DNA from: Bacteroidaceae bacterium
GTDB lineage: Bacteria > Bacteroidota > Bacteroidia > Bacteroidales > Bacteroidaceae
NCBI GenBank assembly: GCA_017469925.1
Contig: JAFUFK010000007.1
Coordinates: forward strand, 1 to 44,414
Length of the DNA stretch: 44,414 bases
Direction: 5' to 3'
The position numbers and the translations under genes were made by a program. Of this stretch, positions 1 through 7,321 are shown piece after piece. The stretch's first letter is position 1. Each line of letters begins with the position of its first letter. The notes under the pieces were generated by a model that saw nothing but the letters and a program-made list of their open reading frames with translations, made no database searches and was not told where the DNA came from.

Positions 1-2
1 AT

Positions 3-128
3 CTGATGATCTTTAAAGGACATGGAGGTGCCGCATTTACATGGTGGATGTATTTAGTTCTATTCACGTCAATCCATGAAGTTGTATTGCTTTATAGAAT
101 TGTTAAATCTTACATCAAGAATCATTGA
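3..128 (+). CDS. C-terminal end of an unknown membrane protein (cut by window edge)
   Basis: This is an open frame with no start in the window. It runs 41 codons from base 3 to a TGA at 126-128. The visible tail is hydrophobic and aromatic, with a membrane-like stretch around FTWWMYLVLF, and it ends in a basic IVKSYIKNH tail. No family is recognisable from so short a piece. Base composition is AT-rich like the other small unknown genes in the first 7 kb. The near-palindromic element at 133-150 follows five bases after the stop, as it does for four other genes here. It could be a chance open frame, but the reading is protein-like. Confidence 0.45.
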   Translation: MMIFKGHGGAAFTWWMYLVLFTSIHEVVLLYRIVKSYIKNH

Positions 129-132
129 AGCA

Positions 133-150
133 TAAATTCCAATTTACCGC
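133..150 (+). repeat. Near-palindromic 3'-flank element, copy 1
   Basis: TAAATTCCAATTTACCGC. The arms TAAATT and AATTTA flank CC, and CCGC follows. It lies just after the stop of the partial gene at 3-128. Related copies are at 1463, 3705, 5654 and, inverted, 6611. Confidence 0.6.
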
Positions 151-225
151 ATATTAAAGAATCCCGGGCATGGATGCCACAAGGAAAGTGAAGACTGCGT
201 ACATTGTTAATATATACCGATAACC

Positions 226-786
226 ATGAAAAAAGAACCTATCCAACAGCCCTCCCTCGCGGAGGACACCGCCGCCCCTCTGCGCTACGAGGACGTGCCT
301 GCCCTGTGGGCCGTATGCCCCAACGGCGATTGCCCACGTGCCCACGAGTGTCTGCGCCATCATGCCTATACCCTTGCCCCGAAGACGGAGAAACAGCACC
401 TCAGCGTCCTGCCGCAGGCTTGGCAGGAAGGGGGCTGCACGGAGTTCGCCGAGGACCGTCCGCAACGGCTGGCATGGGGAATGACGCGTCTGTTCCGTGG
501 CATTCCCGAATGGAAGGCCACGGCCATACGTCACGAATTGTACGACCTCTTCGGGGCAGAGCGCACCTACTACCGCTACCGTCGGGGCGAGTATGTCATC
601 ACGCCGGAGGTGCAACAGCAGATAGCCAACCTGTTTACCCGCCACGGCATCACCGCCCCGCGGCAGTACGACATTGCCCGACTGACCTACTACTTCCCGT
701 CGCCCGGATTCGGCAGTCTGCACTCCTACACCGACGAGCGTACGCTAAAGCGTCTGGAGGAATGGAAACGAAGCAGCAGAGGCTGA
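226..786 (+). CDS. Conserved Bacteroidetes protein of unknown function (DUF6078-like)
   Basis: 186 residues, soluble, with no signal peptide or membrane segment. Near residue 32 it has a cysteine cluster, CPNGDC followed by HECLRHH, which could bind a metal. The middle and C-terminal parts are basic and aromatic (RLFRGIPEW, YYRYRRGEYVI), and a helix around residues 125-150 reads like a small nucleic-acid- or protein-binding module. The layout resembles the DUF6078 family of Bacteroidetes; that match is from memory and unverified. The start is the ATG that opens MKKEPIQQ. GC content is clearly higher than in the preceding and following small genes. Its stop lies just ahead of a four-unit palindrome array (792-877), so the array would be in its 3' untranslated region. 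Function is unknown. Confidence 0.75.
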   Translation: MKKEPIQQPSLAEDTAAPLRYEDVPALWAVCPNGDCPRAHECLRHHAYTLAPKTEKQHLSVLPQAWQEGGCTEFAEDRPQRLAWGMTRLFRGIPEWKATAIRHELYDLFGAERTYYRYRRGEYVITPEVQQQIANLFTRHGITAPRQYDIARLTYYFPSPGFGSLHSYTDERTLKRLEEWKRSSRG

Positions 787-791
787 CCCCT

Positions 792-877
792 CTGCCATAC
801 TGTGGCAGGAACGTCTGCCATACTATGGCAGAAATGTTTGCCATACTGTGGCAGAGATGTTTGCCATACTATGGCAG
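792..877 (+). repeat. Array A: four palindromes with exact 23-base period
   Basis: Four copies of a TGCCA-TACTG/TACTA-TGGCA palindrome begin at 793, 816, 839 and 862, exactly 23 bases apart. The central base alternates G, A, G, A. The outer bases extend the stem to CTGCCA/TGGCAG in the first two copies. As RNA each copy would be a small 5-6 bp hairpin. As DNA the copies are dyads about two helical turns apart. The array follows the DUF6078-like gene. A related array with period 22 is at 42502-42583. Confidence 0.85.
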
Positions 878-1052
878 AACGTGAAGCATCGGGAGGCTCA
901 TGCCGCCGCCTGCGGTAACGTCAAAGACAGCCATAGTGCTTACTATTGAAGATAAACAGATAATCCCAACTCTATTATTAGCCGCATCTGGGAAGGTATC
1001 AATACAATGCAGCCTGTCAACACAATAGAACATTACTGAAAAAATTATTTGT

Positions 1053-1460
1053 ATGAGTGGAGTTTTGTTGATTATAATGCTTTCGGCTATTTTCGTAGTA
1101 GTAGCCATCATCATCGATAAGAAGCAGAAGAAGCCAAAAAGAATCATGCAGGAAGGCAAACTTCTGAAAAGTGAGATTATATGTAAGGATGGAGAAAAGT
1201 TTTATGTGGAAAAAGTTGCTTTCAAGGATTGGCATGTCAGTATTCATTCCTATTATTTGATTTCTGACAGACTAACAGAAGGCCATACCATCGTTGAACA
1301 GAGATGGAGTTATGAGGATTTCTGTAACATCACCATTCGCCTCGATGATTGTACCTACGCTCTCATCCGGCAAGTTGAGGTCGTTGCCCTTGTCCGCAGT
1401 TTCAGACCCATCCCGATTGATGAGTTTGACCGTATTGCCCGGCCATTAATCATATCGTAG
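1053..1460 (+). CDS. Unknown small membrane-anchored protein
   Basis: 135 residues. One N-terminal transmembrane helix (about residues 3-21, VLLIIMLSAIFVVVAIII) is followed at once by a lysine-rich stretch (KKQKKPKR), so the remaining 105 residues should be cytoplasmic. That domain is a mix of beta and helix with no motif I recognise. The gene is AT-rich compared with its neighbour upstream. Only a weak AT-rich promoter-like region precedes the ATG. The stop at 1458-1460 is followed two bases later by the 3'-flank element at 1463-1479. It may be an accessory or acquired gene, and no function can be given. Confidence 0.65.
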   Translation: MSGVLLIIMLSAIFVVVAIIIDKKQKKPKRIMQEGKLLKSEIICKDGEKFYVEKVAFKDWHVSIHSYYLISDRLTEGHTIVEQRWSYEDFCNITIRLDDCTYALIRQVEVVALVRSFRPIPIDEFDRIARPLIIS

Positions 1461-1462
1461 CC

Positions 1463-1479
1463 GTAAATCCAATTTACCG
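1463..1479 (+). repeat. Near-palindromic 3'-flank element, copy 2
   Basis: GTAAATCCAATTTACCG. It is one base shorter in the left arm than the other copies. It lies two bases after the stop of the 135-residue membrane protein. Confidence 0.6.
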
Positions 1480-1512
1480 AAAAAAGATAGTGACATAGAA
1501 ATAGATTATCTT

Positions 1513-1520
1513 TATATTTG
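1513..1520 (+). promoter_or_regulatory. Promoter -7 box for the Crp/Fnr gene
   Basis: TATATTTG matches the Bacteroidetes TAnnTTTG -7 box. No convincing -33 box is visible. The start codon is 13 bases downstream, so the 5' leader would be very short. Confidence 0.55.
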
Positions 1521-1533
1521 AGACAAATAGCCA

Positions 1534-2109
1534 ATGGAACAGCGATTCAAGAAATCAGATTGCGGCATCGACCTGCGGACGTTGCGCGAGTTCTGCCAAC
1601 GGGAGGGTAAGGTGATTGACTACCGCAAGGGCGAGCAGTTTGAGCGCGAGGGCGACTCGGCACAGTGGTTCGCATACGTGGAGCGCGGATGCTTTAAGTA
1701 CGTGACGCGGGGCCTGAGCGACGGGCGCGACCACCTCACGTGGTTCTCGTTCGAGGGCGAGTTCGTGGCCGACTGCCCGAGTTTCCTATCTGGTCAACCC
1801 TCGCAGGCTACCATCGAGACCATGATACCCAGCCGTGTGTGGAGGGTCAGCGGCGAGGAACTGGTACGGTTTTTCCACCAGAGCATCAAGAACATGGAAC
1901 TGCGTGCCCTTGCCTCCGAGCACATACTCAGCCAGTACAAGGCACGTTATCTGGACTTCCACTGCGCCACGCCCAGCGAGCGTTACGACCAGTTGCTCCG
2001 TCGCTGCCCCGGCATCGTGCAGCATCTGCCGCTCAACGCCATCGCCTCGTTCCTCAATGTCACGCCGCAGATGCTGTCCCGCATCCGCAAAGCCGCATTA
2101 TTCACGTAA
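1534..2109 (+). CDS. Crp/Fnr-family transcriptional regulator
   Basis: 191 residues. Residues about 20-115 form a cyclic-nucleotide-binding-like beta roll (YRKGEQFEREGD, FAYVERGCFKYV, WFSFEGEFVADCPSFLSG, TIETMIPSRVWRVSGEEL). A long dimer helix follows (about 115-145), then a short C-terminal helix-turn-helix (LNAIASFLNVTPQMLSRIRK). This is the usual compact form of the many Crp/Fnr paralogs in Bacteroidetes. It should bind DNA as a dimer; the effector cannot be read from sequence. It has no Fnr-type cysteine cluster, so an Fe-S oxygen sensor is unlikely. It has its own -7 box and a strong terminator downstream, so it is probably monocistronic. GC content is high, unlike the AT-rich genes beside it. 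Confidence 0.9.
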   Translation: MEQRFKKSDCGIDLRTLREFCQREGKVIDYRKGEQFEREGDSAQWFAYVERGCFKYVTRGLSDGRDHLTWFSFEGEFVADCPSFLSGQPSQATIETMIPSRVWRVSGEELVRFFHQSIKNMELRALASEHILSQYKARYLDFHCATPSERYDQLLRRCPGIVQHLPLNAIASFLNVTPQMLSRIRKAALFT

Positions 2110-2138
2110 AAACACTGAAACAAGTTTCATACTTTCCC

Positions 2139-2176
2139 CCTCGGCGACCACTTTCTTGGTCTCGCCGAGGCTTTTT
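2139..2176 (+). terminator. Rho-independent terminator after the Crp/Fnr gene
   Basis: The arms CCTCGGCGA (2139-2147) and TCGCCGAGG (2162-2170) pair perfectly. An inner CCA/TGG extension closes the loop, and a run of T follows the stem. Confidence 0.9.
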
Positions 2177-2226
2177 TGCATGGCTTTTCGTAACTTCGCG
2201 ACGCAAATCGTATAAAAACAGAATCT

Positions 2227-3060
2227 ATGCAAGAAGAAAACAACCTTATCGAGCCGAAGGACGCTGACACCCTGCGTTCTGCCAAGAAAGACATCATTGT
2301 CGGGGCACTCTGCTGCCTCGGTGGATTGGCCGTAACCTATCTGTCTTACTATTTTGCCAAGCCGGGTGCAACGTTCACAGTCGCCTATGGCGCAGTCATC
2401 TATGGCGGCTACCAAGGCCTGCGGGGATTATGGGCTTACCTGTCGGAGGTGAAGTCCGACCGCAGGCGTTTCGGGAAGGGGCTGGCCTTGGGTATCCTTG
2501 GCATTCTAGCTGTTATCGGCCTTGGCATCGGAGGATGGAAATTCTCGCACAAGGATGACTTCCGATCTCTGAGTGTGGAGCAAAAGTTGGACGATGATGC
2601 CGTGGGGCTGCATGTGACCATTCCGGCAGGATATACAAAAATAGAGACTTTCGTGCAGGAGGAGACAGATTCTACCTATGCATTCAAAAGTTGGGACGCA
2701 GTGTCAGATTCTTGTTATTTGTATGTTTCAGTTCAAGCGGGAATCGTTCCTGACAGTCTCTTGACAGCGGGACCGCAGGTGATAGAAGAGTGGCAGATGG
2801 AGGCTTTCGACTGGGAATCCTATTTCGTTGATGGCACTCCTTTTATTGAACTACAGATGGTGGAATTGGGAGATGCCCTATGGCTCAAATCTGCCGGGCC
2901 AAGCAACTATACTGAAGAGACTGTGGCTTTCTTCTACCAGACGGTTCACCGAAACAGCACGATAAACTTTGAGATCTATTTCCCTTCAGAAGGAGAGAAA
3001 CTGGATATCATGGAGCAACGTGCCGATTCGTTCATCAGCCGTGTCCGGCTGAATGAGTGA
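2227..3060 (+). CDS. Unknown multi-pass membrane protein with C-terminal extracytoplasmic domain
   Basis: 277 residues. Three hydrophobic segments lie at about 24-43 (IIVGALCCLGGLAVTYLSYYF), 48-68 and 84-104 (LALGILGILAVIGLGIGGW). A soluble domain of about 165 residues follows. Its beta-rich pattern (VGLHVTIPAGYTKIET, CYLYVSVQAG, TINFEIYFP) recalls small secreted Bacteroidetes domains but matches none I can name. The gene starts 50 bases after the Crp/Fnr terminator, with a near-consensus -7 box, TAACTTCG, at about 2190. The next gene (3114) follows by 53 bases and could share the transcript. Function unknown. Confidence 0.7.
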   Translation: MQEENNLIEPKDADTLRSAKKDIIVGALCCLGGLAVTYLSYYFAKPGATFTVAYGAVIYGGYQGLRGLWAYLSEVKSDRRRFGKGLALGILGILAVIGLGIGGWKFSHKDDFRSLSVEQKLDDDAVGLHVTIPAGYTKIETFVQEETDSTYAFKSWDAVSDSCYLYVSVQAGIVPDSLLTAGPQVIEEWQMEAFDWESYFVDGTPFIELQMVELGDALWLKSAGPSNYTEETVAFFYQTVHRNSTINFEIYFPSEGEKLDIMEQRADSFISRVRLNE

Positions 3061-3113
3061 AACAGATTTATTCCAATAGAAAAATCGGAATTTTATTTTA
3101 AATTTACTTTGTA

Positions 3114-3689
3114 ATGAGAAGAATATCATTAACTCTAATTGTATTGATTTCTTGCTTGTCAATGTTCTCGCAAGAAACAATTGATTACCTTAACGTGGGT
3201 AAAACGATCAAGTTTGGGAAACAGAAACTTAGTTTGGCGTGGAGCTCTCATCCTGTAGACTATTATTATATTCAGGAATGGCTGCCAAAAGGTGAGAATT
3301 TTGACAACTACAGTCAAATGTTTACATTATCTCTCCACTTCTCAGAAGAACTAACACCTCTGATTGCAGCGCAAAATAAAGCAGCAGAACTTGAAGAAAG
3401 AGGAAAGAACGACAAGATTTGCCATTATAATATTCTTGAGAATGGCGATGAGTACATTGTGGACTTTTTAGTATCGGACACTGAAAACGGCTTAGTGAAA
3501 ATAGTTGAGCACGATGTTCATCACTACAAGCAGGTAATAAGTTATGGAAAGAAAGCCTTGCAGCTCACATTTATAAGTGAAAGAAGCTATGGCGATGACA
3601 TCATGCCATTTCTTCAATCGTTAAAAGACCGTCGCGAAAACGTAATAATGGATTTAACCCAAATGAACATTAAATGTAAGGTCAAGTAA
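3114..3689 (+). CDS. Unknown secreted protein
   Basis: 191 residues with an N-terminal signal peptide (MRRISLTLIVLISCLSMFSQ, probable cleavage before ETID). A cysteine sits inside the hydrophobic core, but the residues after it do not make a good lipobox, so a periplasmic or secreted form is more likely than a lipoprotein. The mature part is alpha/beta with many charged residues and no recognised catalytic motif. The gene is AT-rich. It lies 53 bases after the membrane protein gene and is followed by the 3'-flank element at 3705-3722. The immediate 3' sequence, TTGCAGTAATGGAA, resembles TTGCAGTAACGGAA after the gene ending at 12248. Confidence 0.6.
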   Translation: MRRISLTLIVLISCLSMFSQETIDYLNVGKTIKFGKQKLSLAWSSHPVDYYYIQEWLPKGENFDNYSQMFTLSLHFSEELTPLIAAQNKAAELEERGKNDKICHYNILENGDEYIVDFLVSDTENGLVKIVEHDVHHYKQVISYGKKALQLTFISERSYGDDIMPFLQSLKDRRENVIMDLTQMNIKCKVK

Positions 3690-3704
3690 TTGCAGTAATG
3701 GAAC

Positions 3705-3722
3705 TAAATTCCAATTTACCGC
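3705..3722 (+). repeat. Near-palindromic 3'-flank element, copy 3
   Basis: TAAATTCCAATTTACCGC, identical over all 18 bases to copy 1. It lies 15 bases after the stop of the 191-residue secreted protein and is followed by AAGAGAG. Confidence 0.6.
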
Positions 3723-3830
3723 AAGAGAGAAAATGTCTGTTTGGACAGGTCCAATTCTTGTATCTTAATGATAGATTCAGACGGTTCTTGAATAAAAACG
3801 TCGCATAATGTGCGTTATTTTGCGAGTTCG

Positions 3831-3862
3831 TTTGGCGATTCGGAATTATATCAGTATATTTG
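3831..3862 (+). promoter_or_regulatory. Promoter of the Fic gene
   Basis: TTTG at 3831-3834 and TATATTTG at 3855-3862 are separated by 20 bases, the classic Bacteroidetes layout. Transcription should start near 3869, giving a leader of about 50 bases. Confidence 0.75.
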
Positions 3863-3918
3863 CCGCAGAAATTGCGACGTTAATCACTGTATAATGTTGC
3901 ACAAAGGTCGAATGCGTT

Positions 3919-5214
3919 ATGTATATACACGAAAGAGACAATTGGACGAACTTCCGTTGGGACGATTCACAGGTGTCACTTCTTCAGGAGAAAGTATTCC
4001 GTAAACAAGGTGTGCTTTATGGAAGATTGAGTTCGTTGGGCTTTGACAGCAAACTACGTGCCATGGCAGAGAACCTGACATACGATGTGGTGTATTCTTC
4101 GGAGATAGAAGGCATACGGCTGAACGTGGAACAGGTTCGTTCTTCAATTGCCAGAAGGCTTGGCATTGAGAGCGTGAAATATACTGCGCCTTCGCACTAT
4201 ATCGATTCTGTTGTAGGGGTAATGCTCGAAGCGGTTCAGAACTATGATATGCCTCTTAGTAAAGAGAAATTGTGCGCCTGGCAAGCCGCCTTTTTCCCTA
4301 CAGGCTATAGCGAGGGCAGTCTGATAGAAATAGGGCAGTATCGTACAAACGAGGAGCATATAGTCAGCGGAATGTTCGGACACGAGAAAATTCATTATAT
4401 TGCGCCGTCACCAGGCCGCGTTGAAGAGGAGATGCAAAAGTTCCTCACATGGTTTGATAGTGAAGCGTCTGTGAGCAGCGTTATTCGTTCCGCCATTGCT
4501 CATTTCTGGTTTGTGAGCATACATCCCTTCGAGGACGGTAATGGTCGGTTGGCTCGCATTCTTTCGGACATGCTGCTTGCACGTGGAGAGAAGAGTGAAT
4601 TTCGTTTCTACAATATATCGTCGCAGATAAACAAAGACAAGAATCACTACTATGAGATTCTGGAACGAATGCAGCACGGAGATGGTGACCTTACAGAGTG
4701 GTTGGTGTGGTATATACAGAGGTTGGTGGATGCTCTCGACGAGGCAGATACTATTGTCACCACGATTCTGAATAAGAGTTTCTTCTGGCAGAAGGCTTCC
4801 GCTGTTCCGATGACAGAGCGTCAGACTCAAGTGCTCAATCTCTTTCTTGACGGTTATGAGGCAAAGATAACGTCAAAGACATGGGCAACATTGGCAAAGT
4901 GTTCTAAGGATACGGCTATACGTGACATACAGGATCTTGTGGATAAAAACATCCTGACAGAGGACATTCCAGGGGCGAAGCGTCCAAGTTACTCCATCGT
5001 ATATGATGCAGAGGACTTGACACAATTCTTCACAGATGTGAGCATTACCGAGGAGAATGGCATACCATATCTCAATGCGTTGTATAAAGGCAGGAAAACG
5101 ATATGCGAAAGAATTTTAAGGCTCGACGCAGACCGATACCAGAAAGGCGATTTGGCATTGCCCAACCTGCTCAGTAAATACTGTTCGTACATAGTTGAAA
5201 GCAATAGGGAATAA
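3919..5214 (+). CDS. Fic-family protein (probable AMP transferase, class II)
   Basis: 431 residues. The Fic active-site motif HPFEDGNGRLAR is complete at about 202-213, with the catalytic His at 202. The upstream YSSEIEGI (about 59-66) is the inhibitory (S/T)xxxE(G/N)-type motif; because it lies N-terminal to the Fic core the protein is class II and self-inhibiting. The N-terminal WTNFRWD stretch is typical of the DUF4172-type domain of such proteins. A winged-helix-like part follows (about 300-345, SKTWATLAKCSKDTAIRDIQDL), so it may bind DNA or regulate its own synthesis. Fic proteins usually transfer AMP to a hydroxyl on a target protein; the target here is unknown. It has its own consensus promoter. 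A small membrane protein gene follows 25 bases after the stop. Confidence 0.9.
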   Translation: MYIHERDNWTNFRWDDSQVSLLQEKVFRKQGVLYGRLSSLGFDSKLRAMAENLTYDVVYSSEIEGIRLNVEQVRSSIARRLGIESVKYTAPSHYIDSVVGVMLEAVQNYDMPLSKEKLCAWQAAFFPTGYSEGSLIEIGQYRTNEEHIVSGMFGHEKIHYIAPSPGRVEEEMQKFLTWFDSEASVSSVIRSAIAHFWFVSIHPFEDGNGRLARILSDMLLARGEKSEFRFYNISSQINKDKNHYYEILERMQHGDGDLTEWLVWYIQRLVDALDEADTIVTTILNKSFFWQKASAVPMTERQTQVLNLFLDGYEAKITSKTWATLAKCSKDTAIRDIQDLVDKNILTEDIPGAKRPSYSIVYDAEDLTQFFTDVSITEENGIPYLNALYKGRKTICERILRLDADRYQKGDLALPNLLSKYCSYIVESNRE

Positions 5215-5239
5215 CATAAAAACAGATAAATCGGGATTT

Positions 5240-5653
5240 ATGTCAGTCATGAAACGCTTTGTTATAAAATACTGGTGGGTATTTCCTTTGATTTTTGCAA
5301 TCATCTCTATTGCTTTTGCAGTGGCATTCAGGATGTCTCCAAGTTGGAGTGTATCTATAGTGTTTGGTCTTTTTCTGCTGCCAACCACTATAGTCCTACT
5401 TATTTCATGGATTATTCTTCTGATAGCTAAACTATGGGGAAAAACTCTATTCTCGTTCTTGATTTCAGTCCTTATTGCTGGTAGTCTAAGTTTCCCTTTT
5501 ATTTATGGTTTTGCAATTTTAAGGGAACACGCCTTATATCGTCAACATTATGAAAAAATCAAAGACTATTTGCCTTTTTACGATGAAAAATCGCAATATT
5601 CTTTTGATTGTGGCGATACGATTATGGTTATAGATAACACCGTTACGAATTAA
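5240..5653 (+). CDS. Unknown small membrane protein downstream of Fic
   Basis: 137 residues from the ATG at 5240. An in-frame TTG at 5195 would add 15 hydrophilic residues and overlap the Fic gene by 20 bases; I judge it less likely. Three transmembrane helices are visible (WWVFPLIFAIISIAFAVAF, VSIVFGLFLLPTTIVLLISWIILLI and LFSFLISVLIAGSLSFPFIYGF). A C-terminal tail of about 40 residues with tyrosines and one cysteine follows. The gene is strongly AT-rich. It probably rides on the Fic transcript, but no functional link is shown. The stop is immediately followed by the 3'-flank element. Confidence 0.6.
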   Translation: MSVMKRFVIKYWWVFPLIFAIISIAFAVAFRMSPSWSVSIVFGLFLLPTTIVLLISWIILLIAKLWGKTLFSFLISVLIAGSLSFPFIYGFAILREHALYRQHYEKIKDYLPFYDEKSQYSFDCGDTIMVIDNTVTN

Positions 5654-5672
5654 GTAAATTCCTATTTACCGC
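5654..5672 (+). repeat. Near-palindromic 3'-flank element, copy 4
   Basis: GTAAATTCCTATTTACCGC has the longest arms (GTAAAT and ATTTAC). It begins directly after the stop codon of the Fic-linked membrane protein. Confidence 0.6.
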
Positions 5673-5739
5673 AAGTACAAAAAGAAGATACTGTTGATAA
5701 TGGCAGTCATGCTGCCCGCCTGCTGAAGTGTTTCTATTC

Positions 5740-6606
5740 TCATCCTCGCCCCATAATCGCTGACGGAGCGGTGCCGTACTGCTGCTTGAAGATGCGGCTG
5801 AAGTGGGTGGGATTCTCGAAGCCGAGACTATAGGCGATGTCGGCCACGGAGAGACGGGAGGACTGAAGCATCTCGTGGGCCTTCGACAGACGCCGACGAC
5901 GAATCCAGCGGGCAGGCGGCTCTCCGTAGATGTCCTGGAACTCGCGCTTGAAACTCGACAAGGAGCGGCCTGAGAGGTAAGCCAGTTCACCGAGAGATAT
6001 GGGCGACGTGTAGTTGTCTTCCACCACGTGGTGGATGTCGGTGCGCACGGGTTGGCGCAACTGGAGCATCTGACGGAAGATGTTCTTCGAGCAGTCCATC
6101 ACGTTATAGAGCAGTTCCATCACCTTCAGGCGAAGCAGACCAGGATTGACCTGTGAAGGGTCATTGAAGTAAGGCGACAATGACCAGCAGTAGGCCACAA
6201 GCCTGTCTGACATAGGCGATACCTGCGTTCCCAATTCCTCTGTCATCTGAGGAATCTGTACCTGTTGCGACGTGAGGAAGTCCTTCAGCAGTTCGTCGTT
6301 GATGGCAAAGAGTTGGCTCTCGAAGAGGCCCGTTTCCTCGGAGCCTTGCTTCTCGTAACTGACGCTTTGAGCCCGTCGCAGCAGAATCATCTCGTTCTTC
6401 CGCACCGTCCACGTCTGTCGTCCACAGGTCAGTTTCACGCTTCCGCCCAACACCACGTAGAGCAGGTGCTGCTCGAGGAAGAATGTGCCTCGTTCGCCAG
6501 CCGTCACGATGCACTGGTCAATGATGCTGCCGCCGTCCAGCGTGAGTGACGACGTAGTGCAGTCACCGCTAATCAGAGCCGATGGGAATTTCGTTATCTT
6601 GGTCAT
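5740..6606 (-). CDS. AraC-family transcriptional regulator
   Basis: 288 residues. The N-terminal about 170 residues form a cupin-like sensing domain (FFLEQHLLYVVLGGSVKL, WTVRKNEMILLRRAQ). The C-terminal about 100 residues carry the double helix-turn-helix of AraC proteins (ISLGELAYLSGRSLSSFKREF and LSVADIAYSLGFENPTHFSRIFKQQYG). It should act on one or a few promoters, and the ligand is unknown. It starts 15 bases after the stop of a minus-strand lipoprotein gene, so the two are probably co-transcribed from the promoter at 7224-7231. The spacer between them is almost entirely an inverted copy of the 3'-flank element. It converges on the Fic cluster. Confidence 0.92.
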   Translation of the reverse strand: MTKITKFPSALISGDCTTSSLTLDGGSIIDQCIVTAGERGTFFLEQHLLYVVLGGSVKLTCGRQTWTVRKNEMILLRRAQSVSYEKQGSEETGLFESQLFAINDELLKDFLTSQQVQIPQMTEELGTQVSPMSDRLVAYCWSLSPYFNDPSQVNPGLLRLKVMELLYNVMDCSKNIFRQMLQLRQPVRTDIHHVVEDNYTSPISLGELAYLSGRSLSSFKREFQDIYGEPPARWIRRRRLSKAHEMLQSSRLSVADIAYSLGFENPTHFSRIFKQQYGTAPSAIMGRG

Positions 6607-6610
6607 TTGT

Positions 6611-6624
6611 TAAATTGGAATTTA
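6611..6624 (-). repeat. Near-palindromic 3'-flank element, copy 5 (inverted)
   Basis: On the minus strand this reads TAAATTCCAATTTA. Its first three bases are the stop codon of the lipoprotein gene at 6622. The CCGC extension is replaced by ACAA. Confidence 0.5.
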
Positions 6625-7203
6625 TTTTCTTCCCTTTTTCCTCCATTTTTTAACCAATACCATAATGATAACCGCTAAGACAATGAGAAAGAAATTCTTT
6701 ATGACGAAAATAATTAGCAATAGAATCGTCTGGCCACAGTATTGGCCTATCTGTTCCAGAATTGGGGCATTGCTGTCAATCTGATAGAGACTATGCTTTG
6801 TCAAAACATAATCTTCAGTCTTTTCATATAGTCTAAGCGTATCTAATGATTCGTTTATAATGATTGAATCTGGACTTGAGATAATACTTTTATATTTGTC
6901 ATTATCAGAGTCCACTTCGGTCCAAGTGATTTTAATATATGGATGCTTATACTCATAACTTCCATATATACAGTCAGAAAAATGGCCAACAAAATCAGTT
7001 GAGGATATTTCACCCACAACCCTCGAATCTGTTTCAAACTCCAAGGAAATCTTCTCTACGGGTTGATAATACCCTACATATCTTCTTCCCGTCAGACCAT
7101 CTTTGCTACAGGAACTGAAGCATATTGTCATTATTAATAAGATGACCACTAACAATCCCTTCGTATTCAAATACAAATAATTCATTGGAAAAATCTGCTT
7201 CAT
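6622..7203 (-). CDS. Unknown lipoprotein with C-terminal membrane helix
   Basis: 193 residues. The N-terminus has a hydrophobic core (LLVVILLIMTICF) followed by SSC-S, a good lipobox, so the mature chain should begin at that cysteine. The middle is a small beta-rich soluble domain (YVGYYQPVEKISLEFETD, SYEYKHPYIKITWTEVD). A second hydrophobic helix near 160-182 (FFLIVLAVIIMVLV) ends in a basic KKWRKKGRK tail, so the C-terminus is probably in the cytoplasm. Anchoring at both ends is unusual. An alternative start is the second Met (MNYLYL). It heads a probable two-gene unit with the AraC regulator and could be its signal partner, which is speculative. The gene is AT-rich. Confidence 0.6.
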   Translation of the reverse strand: MKQIFPMNYLYLNTKGLLVVILLIMTICFSSCSKDGLTGRRYVGYYQPVEKISLEFETDSRVVGEISSTDFVGHFSDCIYGSYEYKHPYIKITWTEVDSDNDKYKSIISSPDSIIINESLDTLRLYEKTEDYVLTKHSLYQIDSNAPILEQIGQYCGQTILLLIIFVIKNFFLIVLAVIIMVLVKKWRKKGRK

Positions 7204-7223
7204 TTGTTTCGCACAATCGACTG

Positions 7224-7231
7224 CAAAGATA
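7224..7231 (-). promoter_or_regulatory. Promoter -7 box for lipoprotein-araC unit
   Basis: On the minus strand this is TATCTTTG, 20 bases ahead of the lipoprotein start codon. A GTTGG sequence about 20 bases upstream may serve as the -33 box. Confidence 0.65.
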
Positions 7232-7271
7232 CAAAATTTCCCTGAGATTTCGCCAACTTTTATTTATTAAA

Positions 7272-7305
7272 GGGCAGACTTGGCTTCAATAGCACAAATC
7301 TGCCC
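7272..7305 (-). terminator. Probable terminator after the NTF2-like pair
   Basis: GGGCAGA and TCTGCCC arms are separated by a 20-base loop. On the minus strand the stem is followed by TTTAATAAATA. It lies just downstream of the gene ending at 7322. Confidence 0.55.
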
Positions 7306-7321
7306 CTTCTTGTGATTGCTT

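Noticed and set aside
792-877. CRISPR array in the left repeat
   Set aside because: Units are only about 15 bases, palindromic, with spacers of a few bases that are nearly constant. There are no cas genes.
204-884. Alternative 226-residue frame over the DUF6078-like gene
   Set aside because: It is rich in Arg, Pro and His in the manner of a shifted frame, and its end is merely a translation of the palindrome array.
3810-4004. Small frame between the secreted protein and Fic genes
   Set aside because: It spans the Fic promoter and overlaps the Fic gene start in another frame.
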